Assembly: GCA_035654835.1 (NCBI GenBank)
Contig: DASRVZ010000136.1
Location: forward strand, 1-23,236
DNA from: UBA4719 sp035654835
GTDB taxonomy: Bacteria; Actinomycetota; Actinomycetes; Actinomycetales; Dermatophilaceae
Reading direction: 5' to 3'
DNA length: 23,236 nt
Position numbers and translations under genes: made by a program. Shown in pieces: positions 14,538-21,703 of this stretch (within the stretch, counting starts at the first letter, position 1; each line of letters opens with the position of its first letter). The notes beneath the pieces were generated by a model. The model saw nothing but the letters and a program-made list of their open reading frames with translations, made no database searches and had not been told where the DNA came from.

Positions 14538-16796
14538 ATGCCGTTCAGTGACCAGCCCGTTCAGAAGACCTACCGGGGAGCAGAGCACGTGACGCATGAG
14601 GACATCACACCCGAGCAAGAGGAGGCCGAGCGCTCGAAGCCCGCAGGCCGGACGAAGCTGACCCGCCTGTTCGTCGTGCTTCTTGTCCTGGTGGCGTGGT
14701 TCGGGCTGGCGGGCGTGGGAGGTCCGCTGGTCGGCCGGCTGTCCGAGGTGCAGAAGAACGACAACGCGTCATTCCTGCCCAAGTCCGCGGAGTCCACCGA
14801 GGTCGGCAAGCTCGCGGCCAAGTTCAGCTCGACCGACGCGCTGCCGTACTTCGTGGTGATCGAGCGCCCGACGGGGTTGAAGCCCTCGGATGCTGATGCT
14901 GTGAAGAGCTTCATCGCCGGTATCCCGTCCCTGCCCTTCGAGATCAAGGGGTACTCCCTGGGGCCATACCTCGCCGCACCCCCGGCGGCGGCCGTTCCGA
15001 GCCAGGACGGCAAGGCACTGCTGGTGCCGGTGCTGCTCAACGCCGAGACGGCGGCCGAGGTGATCGGCGACTCCAGCCCGCTGTATGAGGGGGCCAAGGC
15101 GCTGAAGGCCTCCGCCGCCTCCACGCTGGCGCCGACGGGACTTGCCGTCTACGTCGCCGGCCCTGGGGGAGTCCTGGCCGACTTCGTGACCGCGTTCGCC
15201 GGCATCGACGGCATCCTCCTGCTGGTCGCGCTCGGGGTCGTGTTCTTCATTCTGCTGGTGGTGTACCGCAGTCCGATCCTGCCCATCACGGTGCTCATGA
15301 CGGCCGTCTTCGGGCTGGCGGTCGCCGCGATGGTGATCTACCCGCTCGCCAAGAACGACGTCATCGGGCTGAACGGCCAGAGCCAGGGAATCCTGTCGAT
15401 CCTTGTTGTCGGCGCGGCGACCGACTACTCGCTCCTCCTGGTCGCCCGGTATCGCGAGGAGCTGCACCAACACCCGAGCAAGTGGGTGGCGATGGGCGTG
15501 GCCTGGCGGGCCGCGTTCTCGCCTATTGCCGCGAGCGGCGCCACCGTGATCCTCGGCCTGCTCTGTCTGCTGCTGTCGCAGCTCGGCAGCACGCGCGGGC
15601 TCGGGCCGATCGGGGCGCTTGGCATTGCCGGTGCGCTGGTCTCGGCACTCACCTTCCTCCCGGCAGTTCTGCTGCTCTTCGGACGGCGCATCTTTTGGCC
15701 GATCATCCCCCGGGTCGACCATGTCCATGCCGAGGACTCGGTCGGGCGTCGAGGCATCTGGGGTCGCGTTGCCGCAGTGGTGGGTCGTCACCCTCGTCGC
15801 ACCTGGGTGTTGACGCTGGTGGCGCTGCTCGCCTGCGCCTCGTTCGCCCCGACCCTGAAGGCCGACGGGATCACCCAGTCGCAAATCTTCTTGAACAAGG
15901 TCGAGTCGGTCACCGGCCAGGAGATCCTGGCGAAACACTTCCCAGCGGGCTCGGGCTCGCCGGTGCAGATCATCGCGCCCCAGGCCAAAGCCGAGCAGGT
16001 ACTGGCCGAGGTGAAGTCCGTCAGCGGTGTCGCCTCGGCGTTTGTGGGGGAGACACCAGGGGTGCCGCCGAAGGTCGTAGACGGCGAGGTCCTCGTCCAG
16101 GCGACACTGACCCCGGCTGCAGACAGCCCGGCCGCCGAGGTCGTCGTCGAGAAGCTGCGCGGCGCTCTTGACCGGGTCGGCGCCGATGTTCTGGTCGGCG
16201 GCAGCACGGCCGTCAACTTCGACGTCCGGCAAGCCAGCCAGCGGGACCTGAGGGTCATCATCCCGGCGATCCTCGCCGTGGTGTTCCTGGTCCTGATGCT
16301 GCTGTTGCGGTCCCTGGTCGCGCCGGTGGTCCTCGTCATTGCCAACGTCATCTCGTTCGCAGCCACCCTTGGTGTGGCGGCGCTCGTCTTCGACCATGTC
16401 TTCCACTTCCCAGGGTCCGATCCGGCGACTCCGCTGTATGCCTTCGTGTTTCTGGTCGCACTGGGTATCGACTACTCGATCTTCCTCATGACCCGCGTCC
16501 GCGAGGAGTCAGCCGACATGGGCACCAGGCCGGGAGTCCTGGTGGCACTGGCGGTGACCGGCGGGGTCATCACGAGTGCGGGCATCGTTCTCGCATCGAC
16601 GTTCTCCGCCTTGGCGATCATTCCCCTCGTCTTCCTTGCCCAGATTGCCTTCATCGTCGCCTTCGGTGTCTTGTTGGACACCATGGTGGTCCGCTCCTTG
16701 TTGGTCCCTGCTTTCACCCACGAGCTCGGTCGACGGATCTGGTGGCCCAGCCGGCTCAGCCAGGAGCCGACGTCGGCCGAGGGGGACAGCCCATGA
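14538..16796 (+). CDS. MMPL/RND family membrane transporter
   Basis: This proton-driven exporter belongs to the family that moves lipids, siderophores or drugs out of actinobacterial cells. The protein has 752 residues from the ATG at 14538. An alternative GTG at 14589, with GGGGAG upstream, would remove 17 residues ahead of the first membrane helix. It has the duplicated RND layout: TM1 (about 42-62), an extracytoplasmic domain, TM2-6 (about 221-390), TM7 (about 420-437), a second extracytoplasmic domain and TM8-12 (about 573-728). The paired MMPL signatures are GAATDYSLLLVARYREEL in TM4 (near 293) and GIDYSIFLMTRVREE in TM10 (near 642), with the Asp-Tyr pairs used in proton relay. It is the first gene of a coupled pair with the oxidoreductase. 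The substrate cannot be told from sequence. Confidence 0.94.
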   Translation: MPFSDQPVQKTYRGAEHVTHEDITPEQEEAERSKPAGRTKLTRLFVVLLVLVAWFGLAGVGGPLVGRLSEVQKNDNASFLPKSAESTEVGKLAAKFSSTDALPYFVVIERPTGLKPSDADAVKSFIAGIPSLPFEIKGYSLGPYLAAPPAAAVPSQDGKALLVPVLLNAETAAEVIGDSSPLYEGAKALKASAASTLAPTGLAVYVAGPGGVLADFVTAFAGIDGILLLVALGVVFFILLVVYRSPILPITVLMTAVFGLAVAAMVIYPLAKNDVIGLNGQSQGILSILVVGAATDYSLLLVARYREELHQHPSKWVAMGVAWRAAFSPIAASGATVILGLLCLLLSQLGSTRGLGPIGALGIAGALVSALTFLPAVLLLFGRRIFWPIIPRVDHVHAEDSVGRRGIWGRVAAVVGRHPRRTWVLTLVALLACASFAPTLKADGITQSQIFLNKVESVTGQEILAKHFPAGSGSPVQIIAPQAKAEQVLAEVKSVSGVASAFVGETPGVPPKVVDGEVLVQATLTPAADSPAAEVVVEKLRGALDRVGADVLVGGSTAVNFDVRQASQRDLRVIIPAILAVVFLVLMLLLRSLVAPVVLVIANVISFAATLGVAALVFDHVFHFPGSDPATPLYAFVFLVALGIDYSIFLMTRVREESADMGTRPGVLVALAVTGGVITSAGIVLASTFSALAIIPLVFLAQIAFIVAFGVLLDTMVVRSLLVPAFTHELGRRIWWPSRLSQEPTSAEGDSP

Positions 16797-16840
16797 GTCC
16801 TCGTGCACCCCGGGTCGCCATGGCTGCGGTGTCGTCATGA
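16793..16840 (+). CDS. Candidate 15-codon linking ORF between MMPL and oxidoreductase genes
   Basis: The ATG overlaps the MMPL stop (ATGA, 16793-16796) and the frame MSPRAPRVAMAAVSS ends at TGA 16838-16840, overlapping the oxidoreductase ATG (16837, again ATGA). It may let ribosomes terminate and restart twice, coupling the two large genes. No peptide function is implied, and chance is possible. Confidence 0.3.
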   Translation: MSPRAPRVAMAAVSS

Positions 16841-17874
16841 TCTCGGTGGGCCTGGCCGGGTTCGGTTCGTCAGGTCGCGGCTTCCACGCACCGTTGCTGC
16901 AGCAGTCCGGTATGACGATCGCCGCGGTCTCGACCGCCGATCCGCAACGCGCGGAGCACGTTCACGATGACGTGCCTGGCGCTCGCGTGGTCGCCGACCT
17001 CGACGCCCTGCTGGGGGTCGAGGGCCTGGATCTCATCGTGCTCGCCACTCCGAGCGGCCTTCACGCCGGTCAGGCTCGGCAGTGCATCGACGCCGGGATC
17101 GCCGTGGTGGTCGACAAGCCGCTGGCCACGGATGCAACGCGGGCTTTCGGGGTCGTTGACGCAGCCCGAGCGGCCGGTGTGGCAATGACGGTCTTCCAGA
17201 ACCGTCGATTCGGCGCCGAACATGTGGCGGCTCGAGAGACGGTTCGATCTGGTCGGCTGGGTGAGGTGTTTCGTCACGAGTTTCGTTGGGAGCGTTGGCG
17301 CCCCATGCCGAAGGACCGGTGGCGTGAGAATGCCTCCGCCGCTGAGGGCGGTGGCATCCTGCTGGATCTGCACAGCCACATGGTCGACGCGGCGGTCGAT
17401 CTGTTCGGCCCGATCGACAGGGTCTATGCAGAGATCGCAGCCAGGACCACAGTCTCGGAGGATGATGCGTTCCTGGCCTGCCGGCATACATCGGGAGTGA
17501 TGTCCCACCTGGGTGCGACGTCCCTCTCAGCCGCGCCCGGGCCGCGGGTGCGGATCCTGGGACGCCGCGGCGCCTTCCTGCTCAGCCAGTTCGACGATGA
17601 TGGAGCGGACATCTATCCCGACCTCGCCAACGCCGACGTGGGCAAGTGCGGATGGATCTATGAGGGGGAGCAGCGGGCTCCGGTGGATCGGCCCGCGGCC
17701 GGGCAGGTCGACTTCTATCGCCAGGTGATGGCAGCACTTGCGGCGCAGGATCCTCAGGGCGCAATGCCGGTTGACCCGTACGACGCCGTTCACACTCTTG
17801 CCGTCATCGATGCGGCTCGCGTCAGCGCGGCGCACGGAACGGTGGAGCAGGTCCGGACGCCGGGCCAGCGCTGA
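16837..17874 (+). CDS. Gfo/Idh/MocA family NAD(P)-dependent oxidoreductase
   Basis: This is a sugar- or polyol-type dehydrogenase of 345 residues. The Rossmann nucleotide-binding loop GLAGFGSSGRG is at 5-15. The family EKP motif appears as DKP (residues 93-95) with catalytic Lys94. The second domain has GGGILLDLHSHMVDAAVDLFG (171-191), where Asp177 and His181 match the usual substrate-side Asp and His. The ATG at 16837 is chosen because the Rossmann strand must begin there; a longer in-frame extension overlaps the MMPL gene and looks like shadow sequence. It is linked to the MMPL gene through a 15-codon frame with two ATGA overlaps. The substrate is unknown, and no sugar-transport genes are adjacent. 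Confidence 0.93.
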   Translation: MISVGLAGFGSSGRGFHAPLLQQSGMTIAAVSTADPQRAEHVHDDVPGARVVADLDALLGVEGLDLIVLATPSGLHAGQARQCIDAGIAVVVDKPLATDATRAFGVVDAARAAGVAMTVFQNRRFGAEHVAARETVRSGRLGEVFRHEFRWERWRPMPKDRWRENASAAEGGGILLDLHSHMVDAAVDLFGPIDRVYAEIAARTTVSEDDAFLACRHTSGVMSHLGATSLSAAPGPRVRILGRRGAFLLSQFDDDGADIYPDLANADVGKCGWIYEGEQRAPVDRPAAGQVDFYRQVMAALAAQDPQGAMPVDPYDAVHTLAVIDAARVSAAHGTVEQVRTPGQR

Positions 17875-17921
17875 GCCGACTTTAGTGCTGAGCTGACTTG
17901 CTGGGTCAGCGCTGAGCTGAT
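17867..17921. repeat. Three short direct repeats between convergent gene ends
   Basis: AGCGCTGAGCCGAC (17867), AGTGCTGAGCTGAC (17884) and AGCGCTGAGCTGAT (17908) are near-copies. The first carries the oxidoreductase stop. The third includes the last codons of the convergent peptidase gene, because TCAGCGCTGA is its own reverse complement. Both proteins thus end Gln-Arg-stop. A bidirectional termination role is possible but no T-run is present. Confidence 0.7.
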
Positions 17922-18651
17922 CGCCGGCGGAGCAGCCGCGTCGCAAGTGGTTCCTCCACGGCGCGGTCACCATCGCGGCGGACGATGTAGGCCCCCTTGC
18001 CAGCCTGCTCGCTGACCGCCTCGACGAGCTCGGTTCCGCGGTAGAGCATCCCGACTCCATCGTCGGTGCAGTGGGTGTTGCCCAAGGTGCCGTCCGCGAC
18101 GAGCCGGTGAACGAGAGGACGTCGCCGGTCCTCGCTGTCGTAGTGCACACCGTTGGCATACGGCAGGAACCCCAGGCCGTTCGTGACGGCGCGCAGCTCG
18201 GGACCGAACGAGTCGGTGGTGCCGCCCTCGTACCAGCAGATCGAGCCGGCGGAGACGCCGGCGAGCACGATGCCGGCCTGCCAGACGCGCCGCAGGATCT
18301 GATCGAGACCGTGCACCCGCCATACGGCCAGGAGGTTGGCCACCGAACCGCCGTTGACCCACACGACGTCCTGCGCCATGAGGTGCCCCTCGATGTCGTC
18401 CAGGTTCGGCATTGAGAACAGGCTCAGGTGGGTGAGGTTGAACCCGGCCTCGCGGCCCGCTTCGGACATGTCCATCTGGAACCGCGGGTCGTCGCCGGAC
18501 GCGTGCCCACGTTGCAGACCCTGGGGACAACTCCCGAGGTGCCGGACAGATCCACGGCATAGTGGAGCAGGCCAGCGAACTGGAAGCGCAGACGGTCGTG
18601 ATCCCGGTAGCCACCGGATGTTGCGAGGATCGTTGGTGCGTCGGTTGTCAT
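17906..18651 (-). pseudogene. Peptidase E-like S51 family peptidase, frameshifted
   Basis: Intact relatives are cytosolic Ser peptidases of about 245 residues. The N-terminal part (MTTDAPTILATSGGYRDHDR to VPRVCNVGT) is in one frame. The rest (ASGDDPRFQMDMSEAG onward) is in another. The frames join if one base is restored near 18501-18506, where ACGCG replaces an expected ACNGCG. The whole span is 746 bp, one short of 249 codons, as expected for a 1-nt deletion. The second part keeps WVNGGSVANLLAVW and the nucleophile motif GVSAGSICW, so only the reading frame is damaged. The ATG at 18651 follows a TATTGT -10 by six bases (leaderless). Either the gene is recently inactivated or the base is a sequencing error. 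A long open frame running upstream in the second frame, antisense to the kinase-like gene, is not the gene. Confidence 0.8.
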
Positions 18652-18657
18652 GTCGAG

Positions 18658-18663
18658 ACAATA
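18658..18663 (-). promoter_or_regulatory. Putative -10 element for the S51 peptidase gene
   Basis: TATTGT on the minus strand lies six bases before the ATG at 18651, in the 28-bp gap to the divergent kinase-like gene. It is consistent with a leaderless transcript. Confidence 0.4.
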
Positions 18664-18679
18664 GGGGGTTGCCATCGCC

Positions 18680-20179
18680 GTGCCGCCGCTCGTGCCGGGT
18701 TTCACCATCACGAGTGCGCTGAGCTCGGACGCGAAGGGGTCGACGTGGGCGGCCATGCGGACCCTCGATGACAAACCTTTGGTTCTGAAGGTCATCCCGG
18801 TCAGTGACGTGACCGAGGCCCGGGCGAAGGCAGTTCAGCTGATGGCAGTGCTTGACGGGATCGAGAACGAGCATCTGGTTGGTCAGCACGGTGCCATTGC
18901 CCTGGCCGATGGCGAGCTGGCCCTGGTTCTCGATCGGGTCACTGGCGGCAGTCTGGCCCGGCTTCTCGGTGAGCGAGGGAACCTGAGCCCCGGTGAGACG
19001 GTCACGACCCTCGCGCCGCTGTTCGGCGCGCTGGCCGCACTGCACGCTTCCGGGGTCGAGCACGGTGATCTGGCACCGCGAAGCATTCTGTTCAGCGCCG
19101 ACGGCAGACCACTGATCGGTGATGTTGGGGTGGCCCGGCTCATGGGACACGCTGGGGGGCAGGTCGATCGGGATGAGAGCCTCATGGCTCCCGAGGTCGC
19201 CGCTGGTGCCGTTCCGTCGGCGGCCTCCGACGTCTATTCCATGGCGGCGATCGGCTGGCTCTGTCTCACGGGAGCCCCGCCCGATCCTGCGTCGACGATT
19301 CGGTGCTCCACTACGGTGAGTCCCCGAATACCTGCCCTGCTGACTGATGTCCTCAACTCCTGCCTCACAGCCAACCCGACCGCACGGCCTTCTGCCCGCG
19401 CAGCCGCTATCGAGGTATTCGACGCGGTGCAGGCAGAGTCGGTCGTCCTGACGTCGGTGGCTGACCCCGCCACCGAGATCACCCGGCGGATTCGTGCCAC
19501 CGCGGCGGCTGTTTCGGTCCCGGCCCCACCCTCGGCGGGCAAACATCTGCGTGGGTCCCTGGTCATCGGCGCCATCGCTCTTCTTGTGATGATGGCCATC
19601 GGTGGGGGAACCATGTGGTTCGTGAGTCGCTCGCCGGAGCCTGCGCGTCCCGCCGCAGCCCGGTCCTTGGCCCAGGTCAGACCCTCACCGGCGGCGACGG
19701 CGACGTCATCGACGACATCAGGGCTGGCGACCGCAGACCTCGTGCCGGCGACCCCGACATCCGGGAGCCTGACCGATGTCGTGACCGCGCGCGAATCACC
19801 ACGGATCGCAGCGGCCGGACTGTTGCAGTCGTTGGTGGACGCGCGAGCACTGGCTTATGCAGCGCGCAACCCCGCTCTCCTGGATCTGGTCTATGCGCCC
19901 GGGGCAACAAGGGCCGACGCTGACCGGAGCAACCTCGGCACCGCGCTGGAGAGAGGGGCGACATACCTCGAGCTGAGGTTTGTTGTGAAAGATGCGGTCT
20001 ATCTGGACGGGACGTCCGACACGGCCCGGGTCCGCGCCACCATCGTCACGCCGGCCTACGAGACCGGCCAGCCGGACGGGCGCAGGGTCGTGCATCCGCA
20101 AGAAACGGTTGGGCCTTCGATCTTCACTCTGAGCCTGACCCGTGACGGCTGGCGAATCCTGGCGCTTGCATTGCCCTAG
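18680..20179 (+). CDS. Membrane-anchored Hanks-type kinase-like protein, probable pseudokinase
   Basis: The first 255 residues resemble a Ser/Thr kinase. The VAIK-type Lys is present (LVLKV, Lys37). The catalytic loop reads HGDLAPRSIL, keeping Asp130 but with Gly for the Arg of HRD, Ala for the Lys and Ser135 for the metal-binding Asn. The DFG motif is DVG (Asp148). APE (170-172) and SDVYS (Asp184) are kept. No GxGxxG loop is visible near the N-terminus. A single membrane helix spans about 293-315, followed by a Pro/Ala/Thr-rich linker and an extracytoplasmic domain of about 120 residues ending at TRDGWRILALALP. The layout matches membrane-anchored Hanks kinases of Gram-positive bacteria, but catalysis is doubtful. 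The GTG start is the least certain point; GTG 18692 is an alternative. It is divergent from the broken peptidase gene. Confidence 0.82.
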   Translation: MPPLVPGFTITSALSSDAKGSTWAAMRTLDDKPLVLKVIPVSDVTEARAKAVQLMAVLDGIENEHLVGQHGAIALADGELALVLDRVTGGSLARLLGERGNLSPGETVTTLAPLFGALAALHASGVEHGDLAPRSILFSADGRPLIGDVGVARLMGHAGGQVDRDESLMAPEVAAGAVPSAASDVYSMAAIGWLCLTGAPPDPASTIRCSTTVSPRIPALLTDVLNSCLTANPTARPSARAAAIEVFDAVQAESVVLTSVADPATEITRRIRATAAAVSVPAPPSAGKHLRGSLVIGAIALLVMMAIGGGTMWFVSRSPEPARPAAARSLAQVRPSPAATATSSTTSGLATADLVPATPTSGSLTDVVTARESPRIAAAGLLQSLVDARALAYAARNPALLDLVYAPGATRADADRSNLGTALERGATYLELRFVVKDAVYLDGTSDTARVRATIVTPAYETGQPDGRRVVHPQETVGPSIFTLSLTRDGWRILALALP

Positions 20180-20256
20180 GGTCGCGGGTCGCGGGCCTTG
20201 GCATGTCCATGTCGAGACACGATCGCGGGCAGGTGGTTGAACCGACGCTCCATTGA

Positions 20257-20262
20257 GATACT
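20257..20262 (+). promoter_or_regulatory. Putative -10 element for the small membrane protein gene
   Basis: GATACT lies seven bases before the ATG at 20270, compatible with leaderless transcription. TTGAAC at 20237-20242 is present, but the 14-nt spacing is short for a -35. Confidence 0.3.
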
Positions 20263-20269
20263 CGCACGC

Positions 20270-20644
20270 ATGGGTGACACGGTGATCGGTCCGCACTCGA
20301 GCCTCGGGCGGGGTGCACTCGCCCTGCGAGGGGTGCACGTGCTGATCGCTGCGGGCGAGATCGCCAGCCTCATCTACTTGTGGACCTGCGCGCTCACAGG
20401 GCGCCGTGACCGAGCCCTCAACGCCGCCCTGGTGATGCTCTCGACAGAGGGTGCCGGACTCGTCGTTGGTTGTGGGGACTGTCCATTGGGGCCGCTACAG
20501 GAACGCGTAAGAGATCCAGTTCCGCTCTTTGAGTTCGTGCTCAGTCCGCGGGCAGCCAAGCTGGCGGTACCGGCGCTGGCAGGGGTCACCTGCGTGGGCA
20601 TGGTCGTGCTCATAGTGCGGGGGCCAGGACCACGAGCTGGTTGA
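20270..20644 (+). CDS. Small integral membrane protein, uncharacterised, 124 aa
   Basis: The frame is open from 20198, but the ATG at 20270 is preferred because of the -10-like GATACT seven bases before it. Three hydrophobic segments are visible: about 18-41 (GALALRGVHVLIAAGEIASL), 50-66 and 97-117. The loop between the second and third holds a conserved-looking block, GCGDCPLGPLQERVRDPVPLFE, with Cys68 and Cys71. The CPL-P pattern is somewhat reminiscent of DUF2784-type membrane proteins, which also carry a Cys-Pro-Leu segment, but I cannot assign the family. Residues 115-124 are a polar tail. It follows the kinase-like gene on the same strand after 90 bp. Function is unknown. Confidence 0.65.
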   Translation: MGDTVIGPHSSLGRGALALRGVHVLIAAGEIASLIYLWTCALTGRRDRALNAALVMLSTEGAGLVVGCGDCPLGPLQERVRDPVPLFEFVLSPRAAKLAVPALAGVTCVGMVVLIVRGPGPRAG

Positions 20645-20760
20645 AACTGGTGGCGGGACGGCTGTTGCTTAGGACTCTACGAGCATCGATGCACGGGCTT
20701 GGCATCACGTTTCGGACATTCGTCGACCAGCTTCTTTGACCGGCCGGGATCGGCGCGTTC

Positions 20761-21690
20761 TCAGCTAGTGTCGACCAGCCAGCGCATCGCGCTCTCGATG
20801 GTGTCGTGATCGAAGACGAACCCGGAAGCGGTCAGCACGCTGGGCAGCCCGCGCTGGCTGCCCAGGATGTCGCTGGCGAACTCGCCCAGGAGCACCTTGA
20901 GCGCCAGTGTGGGGGCTGGCAGCACTGCCGGACGGCCAAGCACAGCCCCGAGGGCTTTCATCACCTCGGCCTGGCGCAAGGGCTGAACGCTGACGAGGTT
21001 GACCGGGCCGCTGAGGTCCTGGTCGATGAGATGGGTCAGTGCCCGAACCTCGTCGTGCAGCGTGATCCAGCTCCAGTACTGCCGCCCCGAGCCGAGCGGG
21101 CCGGCCAGGCCGAACCGGGCGAGACGGAGGACTCGCTCCATGGCGCCACCGAGGGGTGCCAGGACGAGCCCGGTGCGCGCGTGGACGACGCGGAGGCCCG
21201 CCTTCTGAGCTGGTCCGGTGGCGGCCTCCCATGCGCGGACGACATCCGCCAGGAAGCCATGCCCCATCTCGCTGTCCTCGGTGAGCACCTCGTCGCCGCG
21301 GTCACCGTAGGCGCCCATGGCCGAACCGCTCACGAGCGCGATGGGCTCCCCGAGATCGGCCAGCGCCGTGGCGATGGTGGCCGTGCCGTCAACGCGCGAG
21401 GAAAGGATCTCGTGCTTGTATGCCGTCGTCCACCGATGGTCGCCCACGCCGGCTCCTGCGAGGTGAACAACAGCCGTGACGCCCGACAGCTCACGAGGGT
21501 CCAGCGTTCGCGTCGCGGGGTTCCACCGGATCTCGTGGCTGGCCCGCGGTTGGCTGCGGACCAGGTGCACGACCTCGTCGCCCCGGGCCCGCAGGAACGT
21601 AGACAACGCGCTTCCGATCAGTCCAGTAGCACCGCTGATGGCAACGCGCTGAACCCTCGGGCTGTGTGCAGACATGGAGCTGTGCGACAT
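20761..21690 (-). CDS. TIGR01777 family SDR protein (NAD-dependent epimerase/dehydratase-like)
   Basis: This extended short-chain dehydrogenase-like protein of 309 residues belongs to the TIGR01777/YfcH family. Its reaction is not well established. The nucleotide-binding loop GATGLIGSAL is at 20-29. VVHLAGAGVGDHRW is in the first third, followed by SGSAMGAYGDRGDEVLTED near the active-site region, with Tyr in place of the usual YxxxK pattern, as is common in this family. The C-terminal DUF1731-like part is QPLRQAEVMKALGAVLGRPA to FASDILGSQRGLPSVLTASG and FVFDHDTIESAMRWL. The ATG at 21690 is chosen as the first after the E2 stop, 13 bp downstream of it. ATG 21675 is also possible, and neither has a clear ribosome site. 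The pair E2-TIGR01777 is conserved in actinobacteria (Rv2215-Rv2216 order), so co-transcription is likely. Confidence 0.9.
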   Translation of the reverse strand: MSHSSMSAHSPRVQRVAISGATGLIGSALSTFLRARGDEVVHLVRSQPRASHEIRWNPATRTLDPRELSGVTAVVHLAGAGVGDHRWTTAYKHEILSSRVDGTATIATALADLGEPIALVSGSAMGAYGDRGDEVLTEDSEMGHGFLADVVRAWEAATGPAQKAGLRVVHARTGLVLAPLGGAMERVLRLARFGLAGPLGSGRQYWSWITLHDEVRALTHLIDQDLSGPVNLVSVQPLRQAEVMKALGAVLGRPAVLPAPTLALKVLLGEFASDILGSQRGLPSVLTASGFVFDHDTIESAMRWLVDTS

Positions 21691-21703
21691 ACGACGAGGT
21701 TTT

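Noticed and set aside
14769..16406. Long minus-strand open frame opposite the MMPL gene
   Set aside because: Low-complexity Asp/Arg/Gln/His-rich translation typical of antisense frames in GC-rich genes; the plus strand has clear MMPL motifs.
17906..19546. Long 546-codon minus-strand open frame
   Set aside because: Only the part below about 18505 is peptidase sequence. The upstream part is antisense to the kinase-like gene, and the true peptidase start lies in another frame.
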